Shown here: positions 6,112-13,042 of the stretch, piece by piece | Layout: the number at the start of each line of letters is the position of its first letter | Numbering within the stretch: position 1 is the first letter of the stretch | From: CAZDJQ01 sp964505765 | GTDB taxonomy: Bacteria; Patescibacteriota; Microgenomatia; UBA12405; JAHJSD01 | Assembly: GCA_964505765.1 (NCBI GenBank) | Contig: CAZDJQ010000020.1 | Span: 1-14,807, forward strand | DNA length: 14,807 nt | Reading direction: 5' to 3' | Program-made: the position numbers and the translations under genes | The notes under the pieces: model-generated | What the model was told of the DNA's origin: nothing | The model's database searches: none | What the model saw: only the letters and a program-made list of their open reading frames with translations

Positions 6112-7374
6112 ATGTCCCCAAAAGAGGAATCAACAACCCCAGAGGAAAATTCCGGGGCGGAAATAGTTACCGCTGACGACTTGTCAGCTGAAGAGGAAGA
6201 AAAACAGAAAGAGTCTAAGCCTTTAAAAATAGACGGAAAAGAAATTCCGGATGCAGATGTTCCAACGGAATACGGCCAAGGAATTTTAGACAGTAAACCC
6301 CGCGGGCACGGCTTTTTACGGCCTAATTTTGCTCCTTCTCCTGAAGATATATATATTTCCAATTCTCAAATTCGACGGTTTCGTTTAAGAGAAGGGGATT
6401 TAATCGGCGGTCAGGTGCGGCAGCCTAAAGATAATGAACGTTATCGGGGATTATTAAAAGTGGAAAAAGTCAACGGGCAGTCGCTTGATGAGTTAGATAA
6501 GCGGGAGCAGTTTGATCAATTGACGCCAATCTATCCCCAGCCTCATATTAAATTAGAAACCGATTCCGATGTGCTGACTACCAGGATGGTTGATTTGATT
6601 GCGCCGATCGGCTTTGGTCAAAGAGGAATGATTGTTTCTCCGCCGAAAGCAGGGAAAACTTGGCTGTTGAAGGATATTGCAGCCGGGGTTACCGAGAATC
6701 ATCCTAAAGTGCATTTAATGGCAATTTTAATTGGCGAGAGGCCGGAGGAAGTAACCGATATTCGGCGTTCGGTTAAAGGAGAAGTTGTTGCCTCTAATTT
6801 TGACGAGTCGCCGAAACATCAAGCGAGAACAGCAGAGATTGCCTTAGAGAGAGCGAAAAGATTAGTGGAATTAGGGAAAGATGTTTTCATTATTCTGGAT
6901 TCGATTACTCGTTTAGCTAGAGCTTACAATCTTTCCACTCCTACGTCCGGCCGGACTTTATCCGGTGGATTTGATCCAGCCGCTTTGGCGCCGGCAAAAC
7001 AGTTTCTAGGAGCGGCAAGAAATATTGAAAACGGGGGGTCGTTAACAATCATTGGCACCGCTTTGGTGCAGACCGACAGCCGAATGGATGATTTGATCTA
7101 CGAAGAGTTTAAGGGAACTGGCAATATGGAACTGCATTTGGATCGGGATTTGGCAGAACGAAGAATTTACCCGGCAATCAACATTCAAATGTCGGGAACC
7201 AGAAAAGAAGAGCTTCTTTTTGGTGATGAGAAGATGGAGGCGATTGCTCGAATGCGCCGGATGGTTGATTTATTGGGGAACGAAGAGAGAACGGATGCGT
7301 TTATTGAACAGCTAAAACAAACTGATTCCAACCAGGATTTTCTTGATAAAATAATGAAAAAAGAGAGTAAGTAA
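6112..7374 (+). CDS. rho: Transcription termination factor Rho
   Basis: The 420-residue hexameric RNA helicase ends transcription at Rho-dependent sites. An acidic, probably disordered N-terminus (1-50) replaces the usual N-terminal helical domain. The RNA-binding OB-fold follows (about 75-150), then the RecA-like ATPase: Walker A PPKAGKTW (177-184), catalytic E209 in GERPEEV, Walker B ILDSITRLARAYN (261-273), the Q-loop region GRTLSGGFDPAAL (280-292), the R-loop EEFKGTGNMELHLDRD (331-346) and the arginine-finger region ERRIYPA (349-355). G208 stands where E. coli Rho has D210, a residue in the bicyclomycin pocket. Expression looks autonomous: a sigma-70-type promoter, a 94-nt leader and a perfect Shine-Dalgarno site. 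The lack of visible intrinsic terminators in the window is consistent with Rho doing much of the termination in this organism. Confidence 0.97.
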   Translation: MSPKEESTTPEENSGAEIVTADDLSAEEEEKQKESKPLKIDGKEIPDADVPTEYGQGILDSKPRGHGFLRPNFAPSPEDIYISNSQIRRFRLREGDLIGGQVRQPKDNERYRGLLKVEKVNGQSLDELDKREQFDQLTPIYPQPHIKLETDSDVLTTRMVDLIAPIGFGQRGMIVSPPKAGKTWLLKDIAAGVTENHPKVHLMAILIGERPEEVTDIRRSVKGEVVASNFDESPKHQARTAEIALERAKRLVELGKDVFIILDSITRLARAYNLSTPTSGRTLSGGFDPAALAPAKQFLGAARNIENGGSLTIIGTALVQTDSRMDDLIYEEFKGTGNMELHLDRDLAERRIYPAINIQMSGTRKEELLFGDEKMEAIARMRRMVDLLGNEERTDAFIEQLKQTDSNQDFLDKIMKKESK

Positions 7375-7405
7375 ACAGCAAATGGTAATTTCCGATTAAA
7401 GTTTG

Positions 7406-7411
7406 TATAAT
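7406..7411 (+). promoter_or_regulatory. -10 box upstream of the LysM-M23 gene
   Basis: A perfect TATAAT sits 27 nt before the ATG, predicting a leader of about 20 nt. No Shine-Dalgarno site lies in that leader. No good -35 box is found (TGGTAA at 17 bp spacing). The leader contains an 11-bp near-palindrome GGCAA-G-TTGCC (7423-7433), which could be a small operator. Confidence 0.5.
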
Positions 7412-7438
7412 TCAGCTTAGTCGGCAAGTTGCCATATT

Positions 7439-8542
7439 ATGAAAATAAAGCTGGCAGATATCAGTTTTGAAAAGACTATCTCGGATCTAAGGGGATTCTC
7501 CCAGGCATATCTTCTCTTTTTTAAGACTTTTTTCAGCGGCTTATTTTGGCATTTTGAAAAATTAAAGAATATTATTGTCGGCTTGCTCTATCGACAACGA
7601 GGAAGATGGGGCCGGCCTTTTGCCCACTTTTCACTAGCGTTATTGCTGTTTATCGGGATTTCTCTGAGTCCGCAATTAGAGCGGATATTAACTGATGATC
7701 AATGGCAGGAAGGAGGATATTCTCCAAGTTTGGTTTTGGCGATGTATTCTGAAGAAAGTCAAAATGTTCTTACTGTTGAATCTTCACACGGACGGGGGGA
7801 AGTTGTAACTTACGTTGTTAAACAGGGAGACACGGTTTCTTCAATCGCCCAGAAATTTGGAGTTTCAATTGATACTGTTATTTGGGCTAATGATTTAAAA
7901 TCAGTTACTACGATCAAACCCGGCGATCGTTTAGACATCCCTCCGGTTACCGGAGTGGTTCATCAAGTTCAACGGGGAGAAACGGTTTATTCGGTTGCCA
8001 ATAAATATGATGCCAACCCTCAGGCAATAGCCGATTTTCCTTTTAACACTTTTGCCAATGATGAAACCCTGGCTTTGGCGGTTGGGCAGAATCTGATTAT
8101 TCCCGGTGGAATAATGCCTCAACAAAAGTCAACCCAGCCGGCCCCGGCACCGAGGCCGCAGCCGGAAGTAGTTATTGCTTCGGGAGAGGGGAGTTTTATT
8201 TGGCCGTCAACCGGACGTGTTTCTCAACGGTATTTTTGGTATCACCGAGCAATTGACATTGCCAATAAAGCCGGTCCGGGAGTTGTCGCTTCACAAGGAG
8301 GAACGGTAACCGGAGTTGTTTATGGACGTTACGGTTATGGTAATCATGTAATAATTAATCACGGGAACGGCTATCAGAGTTTGTATGCCCACTTAAGCAA
8401 CGTTTACGTTAAAAGGGGCGATCAGGTTTCCGCCGGCCAGTCAATTGGTCAAATGGGCTCTACCGGCCGGTCAACAGGAATCCATCTTCACTTTGAAGTT
8501 ATTAGAAATGGAGCGAAGATAAATCCTCTGTCCGTGTTGTAA
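7439..8542 (+). CDS. Membrane-anchored LysM-LysM-M23 peptidoglycan endopeptidase
   Basis: The 367-residue protein has a basic cytoplasmic N-terminus (1-62), one membrane segment (about 63-79), two LysM peptidoglycan-binding modules (about 124-168 and 174-222), a Pro/Ala-rich linker (228-243) and an M23 (lysostaphin/NlpD-like) metallopeptidase domain (about 252-365). Metal and catalytic residues are intact: H269 and D273 in HRAID, H318 in YAHLS, and H349/H351 in HLHFEV. A catalytic domain outside the membrane would cut peptidoglycan cross-bridges during growth or division; an activator role like EnvC/NlpD is less likely because the active-site residues are kept. The 62-residue tail before the membrane segment is longer than usual and holds a hydrophobic stretch (22-37) that might touch the membrane. 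It follows rho by 64 bp with its own -10 box and converges on mutM. Confidence 0.92.
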   Translation: MKIKLADISFEKTISDLRGFSQAYLLFFKTFFSGLFWHFEKLKNIIVGLLYRQRGRWGRPFAHFSLALLLFIGISLSPQLERILTDDQWQEGGYSPSLVLAMYSEESQNVLTVESSHGRGEVVTYVVKQGDTVSSIAQKFGVSIDTVIWANDLKSVTTIKPGDRLDIPPVTGVVHQVQRGETVYSVANKYDANPQAIADFPFNTFANDETLALAVGQNLIIPGGIMPQQKSTQPAPAPRPQPEVVIASGEGSFIWPSTGRVSQRYFWYHRAIDIANKAGPGVVASQGGTVTGVVYGRYGYGNHVIINHGNGYQSLYAHLSNVYVKRGDQVSAGQSIGQMGSTGRSTGIHLHFEVIRNGAKINPLSVL

Positions 8543-8565
8543 GCAATTAAAAACCGGGATTAAAA

Positions 8566-9438
8566 CTAAGTCAAAGTTTGACATGAGGGGCAGAAGTAAG
8601 TGCCGCGGCCCGAGACTTTAATTTTTTCGATTTTCCCAGTGCATTTCGGACACTTTTCCCCTTCTTTGCCATATACTTTTAGGTGTTTTTGCATCCCGCC
8701 CCGCTGACCCGTTGCTGTTCTAAAGGCTTCGTCTTTATCGGTGGTCCCTTTGTAGTTTAGGGCTTTTTCCAAAATTTTTATAATACATTGATGAAGTTTT
8801 CCCAGTTTTTTTATTGGAACATCTTTTGACGGCTGTTTGGGGTGTATTTGAGCACAAAAAAGAGCTTCATTGGCGTAAATATTGCCGATCCCGGCAATTT
8901 TCTTTTGATCCATCAGCAATAACTTAATTGCTCTGCCGGTTTGGGAAGCAATTTTATTTAGATACTCAACCGTAAATTGACTGGAAAGCGGATTGATGCC
9001 GGAGAAGTTCTTTAAGTTTTTCTTTAGCTGTTTAGTTTTGATAATTTTAATCCAGCCAAAGGTGCGTAAATTATTAAAAAGCAAGTAGGTTTTGTCCTGA
9101 AATCTAAGAATAACCCGGGTATACTTATTAGGTAGTCGGTTGACATCATAGATGTTTCCCGGCGGTTTAAAGTCATAAGGCTTTGTTTCTTCCAGACTGC
9201 GGCGGTATATTAATTGCCCGGTCATTTTTAAGTGGATTAGTAAATGATGGTTGTTGGTTAAATCAATAATAATTATTTTTGCTTGCCGGCGGATATTAGT
9301 GATTTCTTTTCCGATGATGTCAGCTTTATTTCCTTTAAAACATTTGTTTTTTAAGACTTCCACGCCGGCAATTTTTTTCCCGGTAATTTTTTCAGACAGC
9401 TGACGGCGTAAAGTTTCTACTTCTGGCAGTTCCGGCAT
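8566..9438 (-). CDS. mutM: Formamidopyrimidine-DNA glycosylase (Fpg/MutM)
   Basis: The 290-residue base-excision repair enzyme removes 8-oxoguanine and ring-opened purines and nicks the abasic site. It begins MPELPEVETL, with the catalytic P2 (after Met removal) and E3. K54 (RRQAKI) is the conserved beta-elimination lysine; HLKMTGQL (69-76) and the helix-two-turn-helix segment KIAGIGNIYANEALF (180-194) follow. The C-terminal zinc finger is complete: C263, C266, C283, C286, with R278 in GRGT contacting DNA. Length is slightly above the usual 270-275 because of an insert near 80-104. It is the last gene of the minus block and ends 23 bp from the oppositely directed M23 gene. The upstream gap is filled by a heptanucleotide array. 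A weak TTTAAT 8 nt before the ATG could be a -10 box; no Shine-Dalgarno site is present. Confidence 0.97.
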   Translation of the reverse strand: MPELPEVETLRRQLSEKITGKKIAGVEVLKNKCFKGNKADIIGKEITNIRRQAKIIIIDLTNNHHLLIHLKMTGQLIYRRSLEETKPYDFKPPGNIYDVNRLPNKYTRVILRFQDKTYLLFNNLRTFGWIKIIKTKQLKKNLKNFSGINPLSSQFTVEYLNKIASQTGRAIKLLLMDQKKIAGIGNIYANEALFCAQIHPKQPSKDVPIKKLGKLHQCIIKILEKALNYKGTTDKDEAFRTATGQRGGMQKHLKVYGKEGEKCPKCTGKIEKIKVSGRGTYFCPSCQTLT

Positions 9439-9442
9439 GGCT

Positions 9443-9505
9443 AATGATTAAAAGTTAAAAATTAAAAATGAAAAATTTAAAATGCTAAATACCAAATAAT
9501 AAATG
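9443..9505. repeat. Nine-unit degenerate heptanucleotide tandem array
   Basis: Read on the plus strand in steps of 7, the units are aatgatt, aaaagtt, aaaaatt, aaaaatg, aaaaatt, taaaatg, ctaaata, ccaaata and ataaatg. The phase holds through all nine units, and the array fills the gap between the stop of the DUF4012 gene and the start of mutM almost exactly. The central five units (9450-9484) are the most regular. The transcribed strand (minus) is U-rich, with units like CATTTTT and AATTTTT. Confidence 0.75.
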
Positions 9506-12292
9506 TCATTTGCTGAATTCTATTCCTAATTTTAAATCAGTGTTTAAGTTTTGGTTGAATAACAATTTGCCGGAAACAACATTGGCGGCCGGGTTAACTT
9601 GAAGCGGCTGCCAAGTTTCGGGGTAAGAAACTAAAATTGAAACCGGAGTTGTTCTGTAGCCGGATTGTTTTTGCCAATACAACAGGTAGCCGATTTCCGG
9701 ATTGTCCAGGTCGGCCAGTTGCTGGCTGAATTTAACTTCAATGGTTCTTTTGGACTCAATCGGGACTTCTATTTTAAACCCGACCACCTGCTTACCGCTT
9801 TCTATTCTTTCTGATCTTTGTTTACTGGTAATTGTTTCCCGATTGCTGTTGGTTAAAGAATCATAGGCCTTGATTTGATTGATTCGGCTTCCTTGAGGAA
9901 GATAAATTCTCAACCAGGCAGTGTATTTCCCTCCCGGCCAATCATTAGAATGAGCGGTGTTTTCATAGTTGATTTTCAGGGTGTGATGAATTTCTCCGTT
10001 TGATTGAAAATCAATCGCTTGTTCGATTCCGCGTTTAAGGAAATAATTGGCTTTATTAACTCCTAAATTTGCTTCGACCAAATATAGATAATCAGCAAAA
10101 CAACCGGGCTGGCTGCAAATGGAATTGCGGATGTTTCCGGACCAATTTAACTGGTTAAGTTTTTTGGCTAGGTTTTGGTCATGCATATAGATAAGTATTT
10201 CTTTTTCTCTTATCGACTGCCAAAAAGCTTGGCTTAAGCTAATATATTCATCGGGTTCGGCGCTTTTAATTCTTTCGAAAAGTTGTTTAGATAAAACTCC
10301 CAGAAAAGCAGCTTTTTGATGTGAGCCCGGGAAGCTTTCCTTTTCACTCCAATACTGAGCCCGCTGGAACAGATTTTCAGCGGTGATCGTTTCATTATAA
10401 TCAGGTAAATTAATTTCTCCGAAAGCGGAAATCAGGTTTTTAGCCGCTTCGAGGTTAAAGCCAATTACCCCGTCTACTGTTTGGCCCAATTCTTTTTCTA
10501 AAAACCACTCCGCATCTACGGCTGATTGAGGAAAGTCCGGATTCCAGTTTGAATCCCGCAGATACCAATTTGCTTCTCCTAAAACTTGTTTAATTGGCGC
10601 CGGCGGTTCAACATGGCCTTTCAATTGCCCGTCAGCCTGATAGACATCTTTTACTTCAAAGTTGGTTAAGCTTCCGTTTTCAAAGGTTAAAAGCGCAAAT
10701 GAGCCGATAAAGCCGCCTGTCGGTCGAAGCTCCATATTGTTTTGAAGCAAAACCAGATAGGTTCTCCTTTCATTATCAGTGCCGAGAATCCAGTTGAGAT
10801 AAGGGGTGATTTGAGCGGTTTGGCTTAGAGCCAGGTCGATAGTATCCAGTTGGCTCTGCCACTGCTGAGGGAGGTTTTGCCAGCGTTTGGGAACGGCAGA
10901 CCATTGGGTATTTAAAAGTGCTTGTAATTTATTCAACTGGAAAATGAGTTGGTTTTGACGCCATTTTAGTTCGGTCAAGGTCTCGTTCCAGTTAATAGAT
11001 TCATCTTTTAAAACAGCTCGATTAAGGGCCAGTCCTTGTTTAACTAGAGGAACAGCGGTTTTAGCGGTTAGACTGGCCTGATAGCCGACTTGTGAGATTT
11101 TTCCGATTGGTTTTCGGGCCCCAAAAAGAAGAAAATTCAGCTTGGAGTTGTGGCTGAAGTTTTCAGCTCTTTGAAAATGGCTTTCAGCTTGGCTGATCTT
11201 TTTTTCGGCGGAAGCCCAATTTTGCTGGGGTAAATCCTGCAGGGCGCTTTTAATTTTCAGACCGCCCCAAACCAATCCGCTTATTGGTCTGGCCCAAGCA
11301 GCCAGGAAAAAAATAAATAAAGCCGAAAAGAACAGGAGGGACAAGCGTTTCCAGCCCCATTCGAATTTTGGTTTTAAATCCTGGGGTTGGTGATCTACGT
11401 CCGGTTCCGGTTCTTCAGCCTTAGTTTCTTGAGCGCCGGATTGATCAAATTGAGATAAAATTTCTTTTATTTCAGGTTCTCGGTCAACAATAATTATTTC
11501 TTCATCAGGTTCGGGTTCGGGTTCGGGTTTAGGCTCAGGCTCAGGCTTTGGTTCGGTTTTGGGTTCTTGAGGTTTGGTTTTAGCGGCCGGTTGGTATTCT
11601 TCCGGATCTAATTCCTGCCATAAAGTTTGAAATCCGTTTTTTATTGCCTCCTGCCAATTTTTTTGGGGCTGCCATTTAAGAATTTGTCGGGTTTGATTAA
11701 TTAGCTCTTGATCATAGGTTGGAAGTTGTGAGGTTTTCTGGAAGCTCGTTCCCTGGTTGGTTTGGCCTAAGTTTTCTAAATATCCGCCAAGTTCTTTTGC
11801 CTTGACTTTGGAGCCGAGAATCAGAAACTCTTTTTGATTAGTGTTGGGAAGAATTAGAGTCTGCCATAAACCGTTGACCAAATCTCTAAGCGCAGTGGGA
11901 TAAATCTTGTGATCAGCCGGGCACGGGAGCTGCAGCTGCCGATTGTAAATGGTCTGCTTGATTAGATTTTCCAGAAAGCTGTTTTTGGGAGTGTGCTCGC
12001 CAATTAGGTAATTTGTTTTAACAATCCGCCAATTATTTAATGAACTCAAATCGGGTTTGGGCTGAGAGCCGGTTAATAAGCGCAGATATTTAATTCCCTG
12101 TTCCCGAGCAATTTCAATAGCTCGAGCACTGCCTTGAAGATCTATTAAATAATCGGCATCTCCGGTATCGGAAACGCTTAACCCTTTTTGCCGTAGTAAT
12201 TTTGCTAAAGATTTTTTTATTCCTTTGTCTGCAAAAATTATTGCTTTTGGTTTGTCGGTTGCTACTTCTAGCTTAAATGAAGTATTGGGCAT
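9506..12292 (-). CDS. DUF4012 large membrane protein with degenerate dehydrogenase-like N-terminal domain
   Basis: The 928-residue protein has four regions. Residues 1-228 look like a decayed NAD-dependent epimerase/short-chain dehydrogenase fold: the pattern of strands, ADYLIDLQG (46-54), GIKYLRLLTG (66-75) and RDLVNGLWQTLILP (136-149) fits, but the glycine loop is replaced by FADKGIKKS (20-28). A Pro/Glu/Lys linker (about 237-305) follows, then one membrane segment (about 317-335), then an exported region. Residues 500-680 carry the DUF4012 core, with QNNMELRPTGGFIGSFALLT (517-536), DGQLKGHVEPP (554-564) and ANWYLRDSNWNPDFPQSA (574-591). A beta-rich part ends the protein. DUF4012 is common in CPR bacteria and possibly related to LytR-CpsA-Psr proteins that attach glycopolymers to the wall; its activity is unproven. 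Its start is supported by an extended -10 box ending 6 nt upstream. Confidence 0.9.
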   Translation of the reverse strand: MPNTSFKLEVATDKPKAIIFADKGIKKSLAKLLRQKGLSVSDTGDADYLIDLQGSARAIEIAREQGIKYLRLLTGSQPKPDLSSLNNWRIVKTNYLIGEHTPKNSFLENLIKQTIYNRQLQLPCPADHKIYPTALRDLVNGLWQTLILPNTNQKEFLILGSKVKAKELGGYLENLGQTNQGTSFQKTSQLPTYDQELINQTRQILKWQPQKNWQEAIKNGFQTLWQELDPEEYQPAAKTKPQEPKTEPKPEPEPKPEPEPEPDEEIIIVDREPEIKEILSQFDQSGAQETKAEEPEPDVDHQPQDLKPKFEWGWKRLSLLFFSALFIFFLAAWARPISGLVWGGLKIKSALQDLPQQNWASAEKKISQAESHFQRAENFSHNSKLNFLLFGARKPIGKISQVGYQASLTAKTAVPLVKQGLALNRAVLKDESINWNETLTELKWRQNQLIFQLNKLQALLNTQWSAVPKRWQNLPQQWQSQLDTIDLALSQTAQITPYLNWILGTDNERRTYLVLLQNNMELRPTGGFIGSFALLTFENGSLTNFEVKDVYQADGQLKGHVEPPAPIKQVLGEANWYLRDSNWNPDFPQSAVDAEWFLEKELGQTVDGVIGFNLEAAKNLISAFGEINLPDYNETITAENLFQRAQYWSEKESFPGSHQKAAFLGVLSKQLFERIKSAEPDEYISLSQAFWQSIREKEILIYMHDQNLAKKLNQLNWSGNIRNSICSQPGCFADYLYLVEANLGVNKANYFLKRGIEQAIDFQSNGEIHHTLKINYENTAHSNDWPGGKYTAWLRIYLPQGSRINQIKAYDSLTNSNRETITSKQRSERIESGKQVVGFKIEVPIESKRTIEVKFSQQLADLDNPEIGYLLYWQKQSGYRTTPVSILVSYPETWQPLQVNPAANVVSGKLLFNQNLNTDLKLGIEFSK
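11508..11555. repeat. Coding hexanucleotide repeat encoding Pro-Glu/Lys linker
   Basis: Eight consecutive 6-bp units (ggttcg, ggttcg, ggttcg, ggttta, ggctca, ggctca, ggcttt, ggttcg on the plus strand) encode the alternating Pro-Glu/Pro-Lys linker (about residues 247-262) of the DUF4012 protein. The runs of identical units suggest replication slippage; length may differ between strains. Such linkers are stiff, extended spacers, here on the cytoplasmic side of the membrane segment. Confidence 0.85.
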
Positions 12293-12298
12293 TAACTA

Positions 12299-12307
12299 AT
12301 TTTAGCA
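12299..12307 (-). promoter_or_regulatory. Extended -10 promoter of the DUF4012 gene, leaderless
   Basis: On the minus strand TGCTAAAAT reads from 12307 to 12299, an extended -10 (TGn plus TAAAAT). It ends 6 nt before the ATG at 12292-12290, the same layout as comF and the Wzy-like gene. There is only a weak -35 candidate (TTATAA, 12328-12323, 18 bp spacing), as is common for extended -10 promoters. No Shine-Dalgarno site is present. Confidence 0.6.
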
Positions 12308-12331
12308 AATATGATCAATAACTTATAACTT

Positions 12332-12757
12332 CTAGCTTTTTTTGTCCAGTGCTTGATTAAGCAATTTATCCGGAGCGGCATTTTTATCCCGGGGGATGTG
12401 AGAGTATTTGATTTTCGCTGAAAGGTTATCGGCTAGTTTTACAGCTTTATGCCATAACGGTTTTAAATTATCAGCTTTTACTTTAAAATCCCCCTGCATT
12501 TGTTTGACTACCAGCCGGGAATCTAAATAAATATTAATTTCTTTTACCTTTAATCCTGCTTTATTCAGCCATTCTAAGGCGGCAATCAGCCCTTGATATT
12601 CGGCTTCGTTATTAGTTGCCCGGCCGATGGCGGCGGCGGTTTCATAGATAGTCTCTTCCGGTTGATGGCAAGAGCCGGTTGTAACTACCAGGCCGTAAGC
12701 GGCCGGGCCGGGATTCCCTCTAGCCCCACCGTCAGTATAAACTTCTAAACTTTTCAT
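12332..12757 (-). CDS. rnhA: Ribonuclease HI
   Basis: The 141-residue cytoplasmic enzyme cleaves the RNA strand of RNA-DNA hybrids, removing R-loops and primer remnants. The four metal-binding carboxylates are in place: D9 in VYTDGGARGNPG, E51 in TNNEAEYQGL, D79 in IYLDSRLV and D130 in NAAPDKLLNQALD. The length matches a minimal RNase HI without the extra hybrid-binding domain. Its ATG lies inside the upstream TPR gene, overlapping it by 26 nt in another frame, and no Shine-Dalgarno site precedes it, so translation may depend on coupling. It ends 39 bp before the DUF4012 gene, which has its own promoter. It could also be called a YpdQ-like RNase HI homologue; the fold assignment is firm. Confidence 0.95.
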   Translation of the reverse strand: MKSLEVYTDGGARGNPGPAAYGLVVTTGSCHQPEETIYETAAAIGRATNNEAEYQGLIAALEWLNKAGLKVKEINIYLDSRLVVKQMQGDFKVKADNLKPLWHKAVKLADNLSAKIKYSHIPRDKNAAPDKLLNQALDKKS

Positions 12758-13025
12758 TGATTGGGTCCAAGCGCTGCGCTTTTTTAATTGCTAATTCTGC
12801 TAATTCTTTCTGGTCTAAGTTATACCATATTTCGGCTAATTTTACCCAGCCGTCCGGGTATTGAGGGTTGGCAGCGACAATTTTTTTCCAATAGTTCAGG
12901 TTTGTCTGTAAGTTTTGATAATAGTAATAATAAGAATAAGTTTGATAGCTGATAAAAAATAATCCCGCTCCCAAAAACAGGCCGAGTATAAAGTTTAAAG
13001 CAATTTTTACGATTTTGTTTTGCAT
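12732..13025 (-). CDS. Small membrane-anchored single-TPR protein
   Basis: The 97-residue protein has a short basic start (MQNKIVK), one membrane segment (about 9-27), a tyrosine-rich stretch (28-36, SYYYYYQN nearby), and a helical pair (about 40-88) that fits one TPR: NYWKKIVAANPQYPDGWVKL then LDQKELAELAIKKAQRLDP, with the usual W-L-Y and A-P positions. One TPR is too little to form a stable superhelix, so it may dimerise or dock onto another TPR protein. It lies 17 bp after the VanW gene and overlaps rnhA by 26 nt, so the three are probably one transcript. No Shine-Dalgarno site or clear -10 box precedes it. The function is unknown; a small envelope assembly factor is a guess. Confidence 0.8.
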   Translation of the reverse strand: MQNKIVKIALNFILGLFLGAGLFFISYQTYSYYYYYQNLQTNLNYWKKIVAANPQYPDGWVKLAEIWYNLDQKELAELAIKKAQRLDPINEKFRSLY

Positions 13026-13042
13026 TTAAATGTTATTTAAGA

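Noticed and set aside
7423..7433. GGCAA-G-TTGCC palindrome as a terminator or hairpin
   Set aside because: The one-base loop cannot form a stable hairpin and no T-run follows. It might be a protein-binding operator but nothing supports that beyond symmetry.
7435..7440. TATTAT overlapping the M23 start codon as a second -10 box
   Set aside because: It would start transcription inside the coding region with no downstream in-frame Met nearby; the TATAAT at 7406 is the better candidate.
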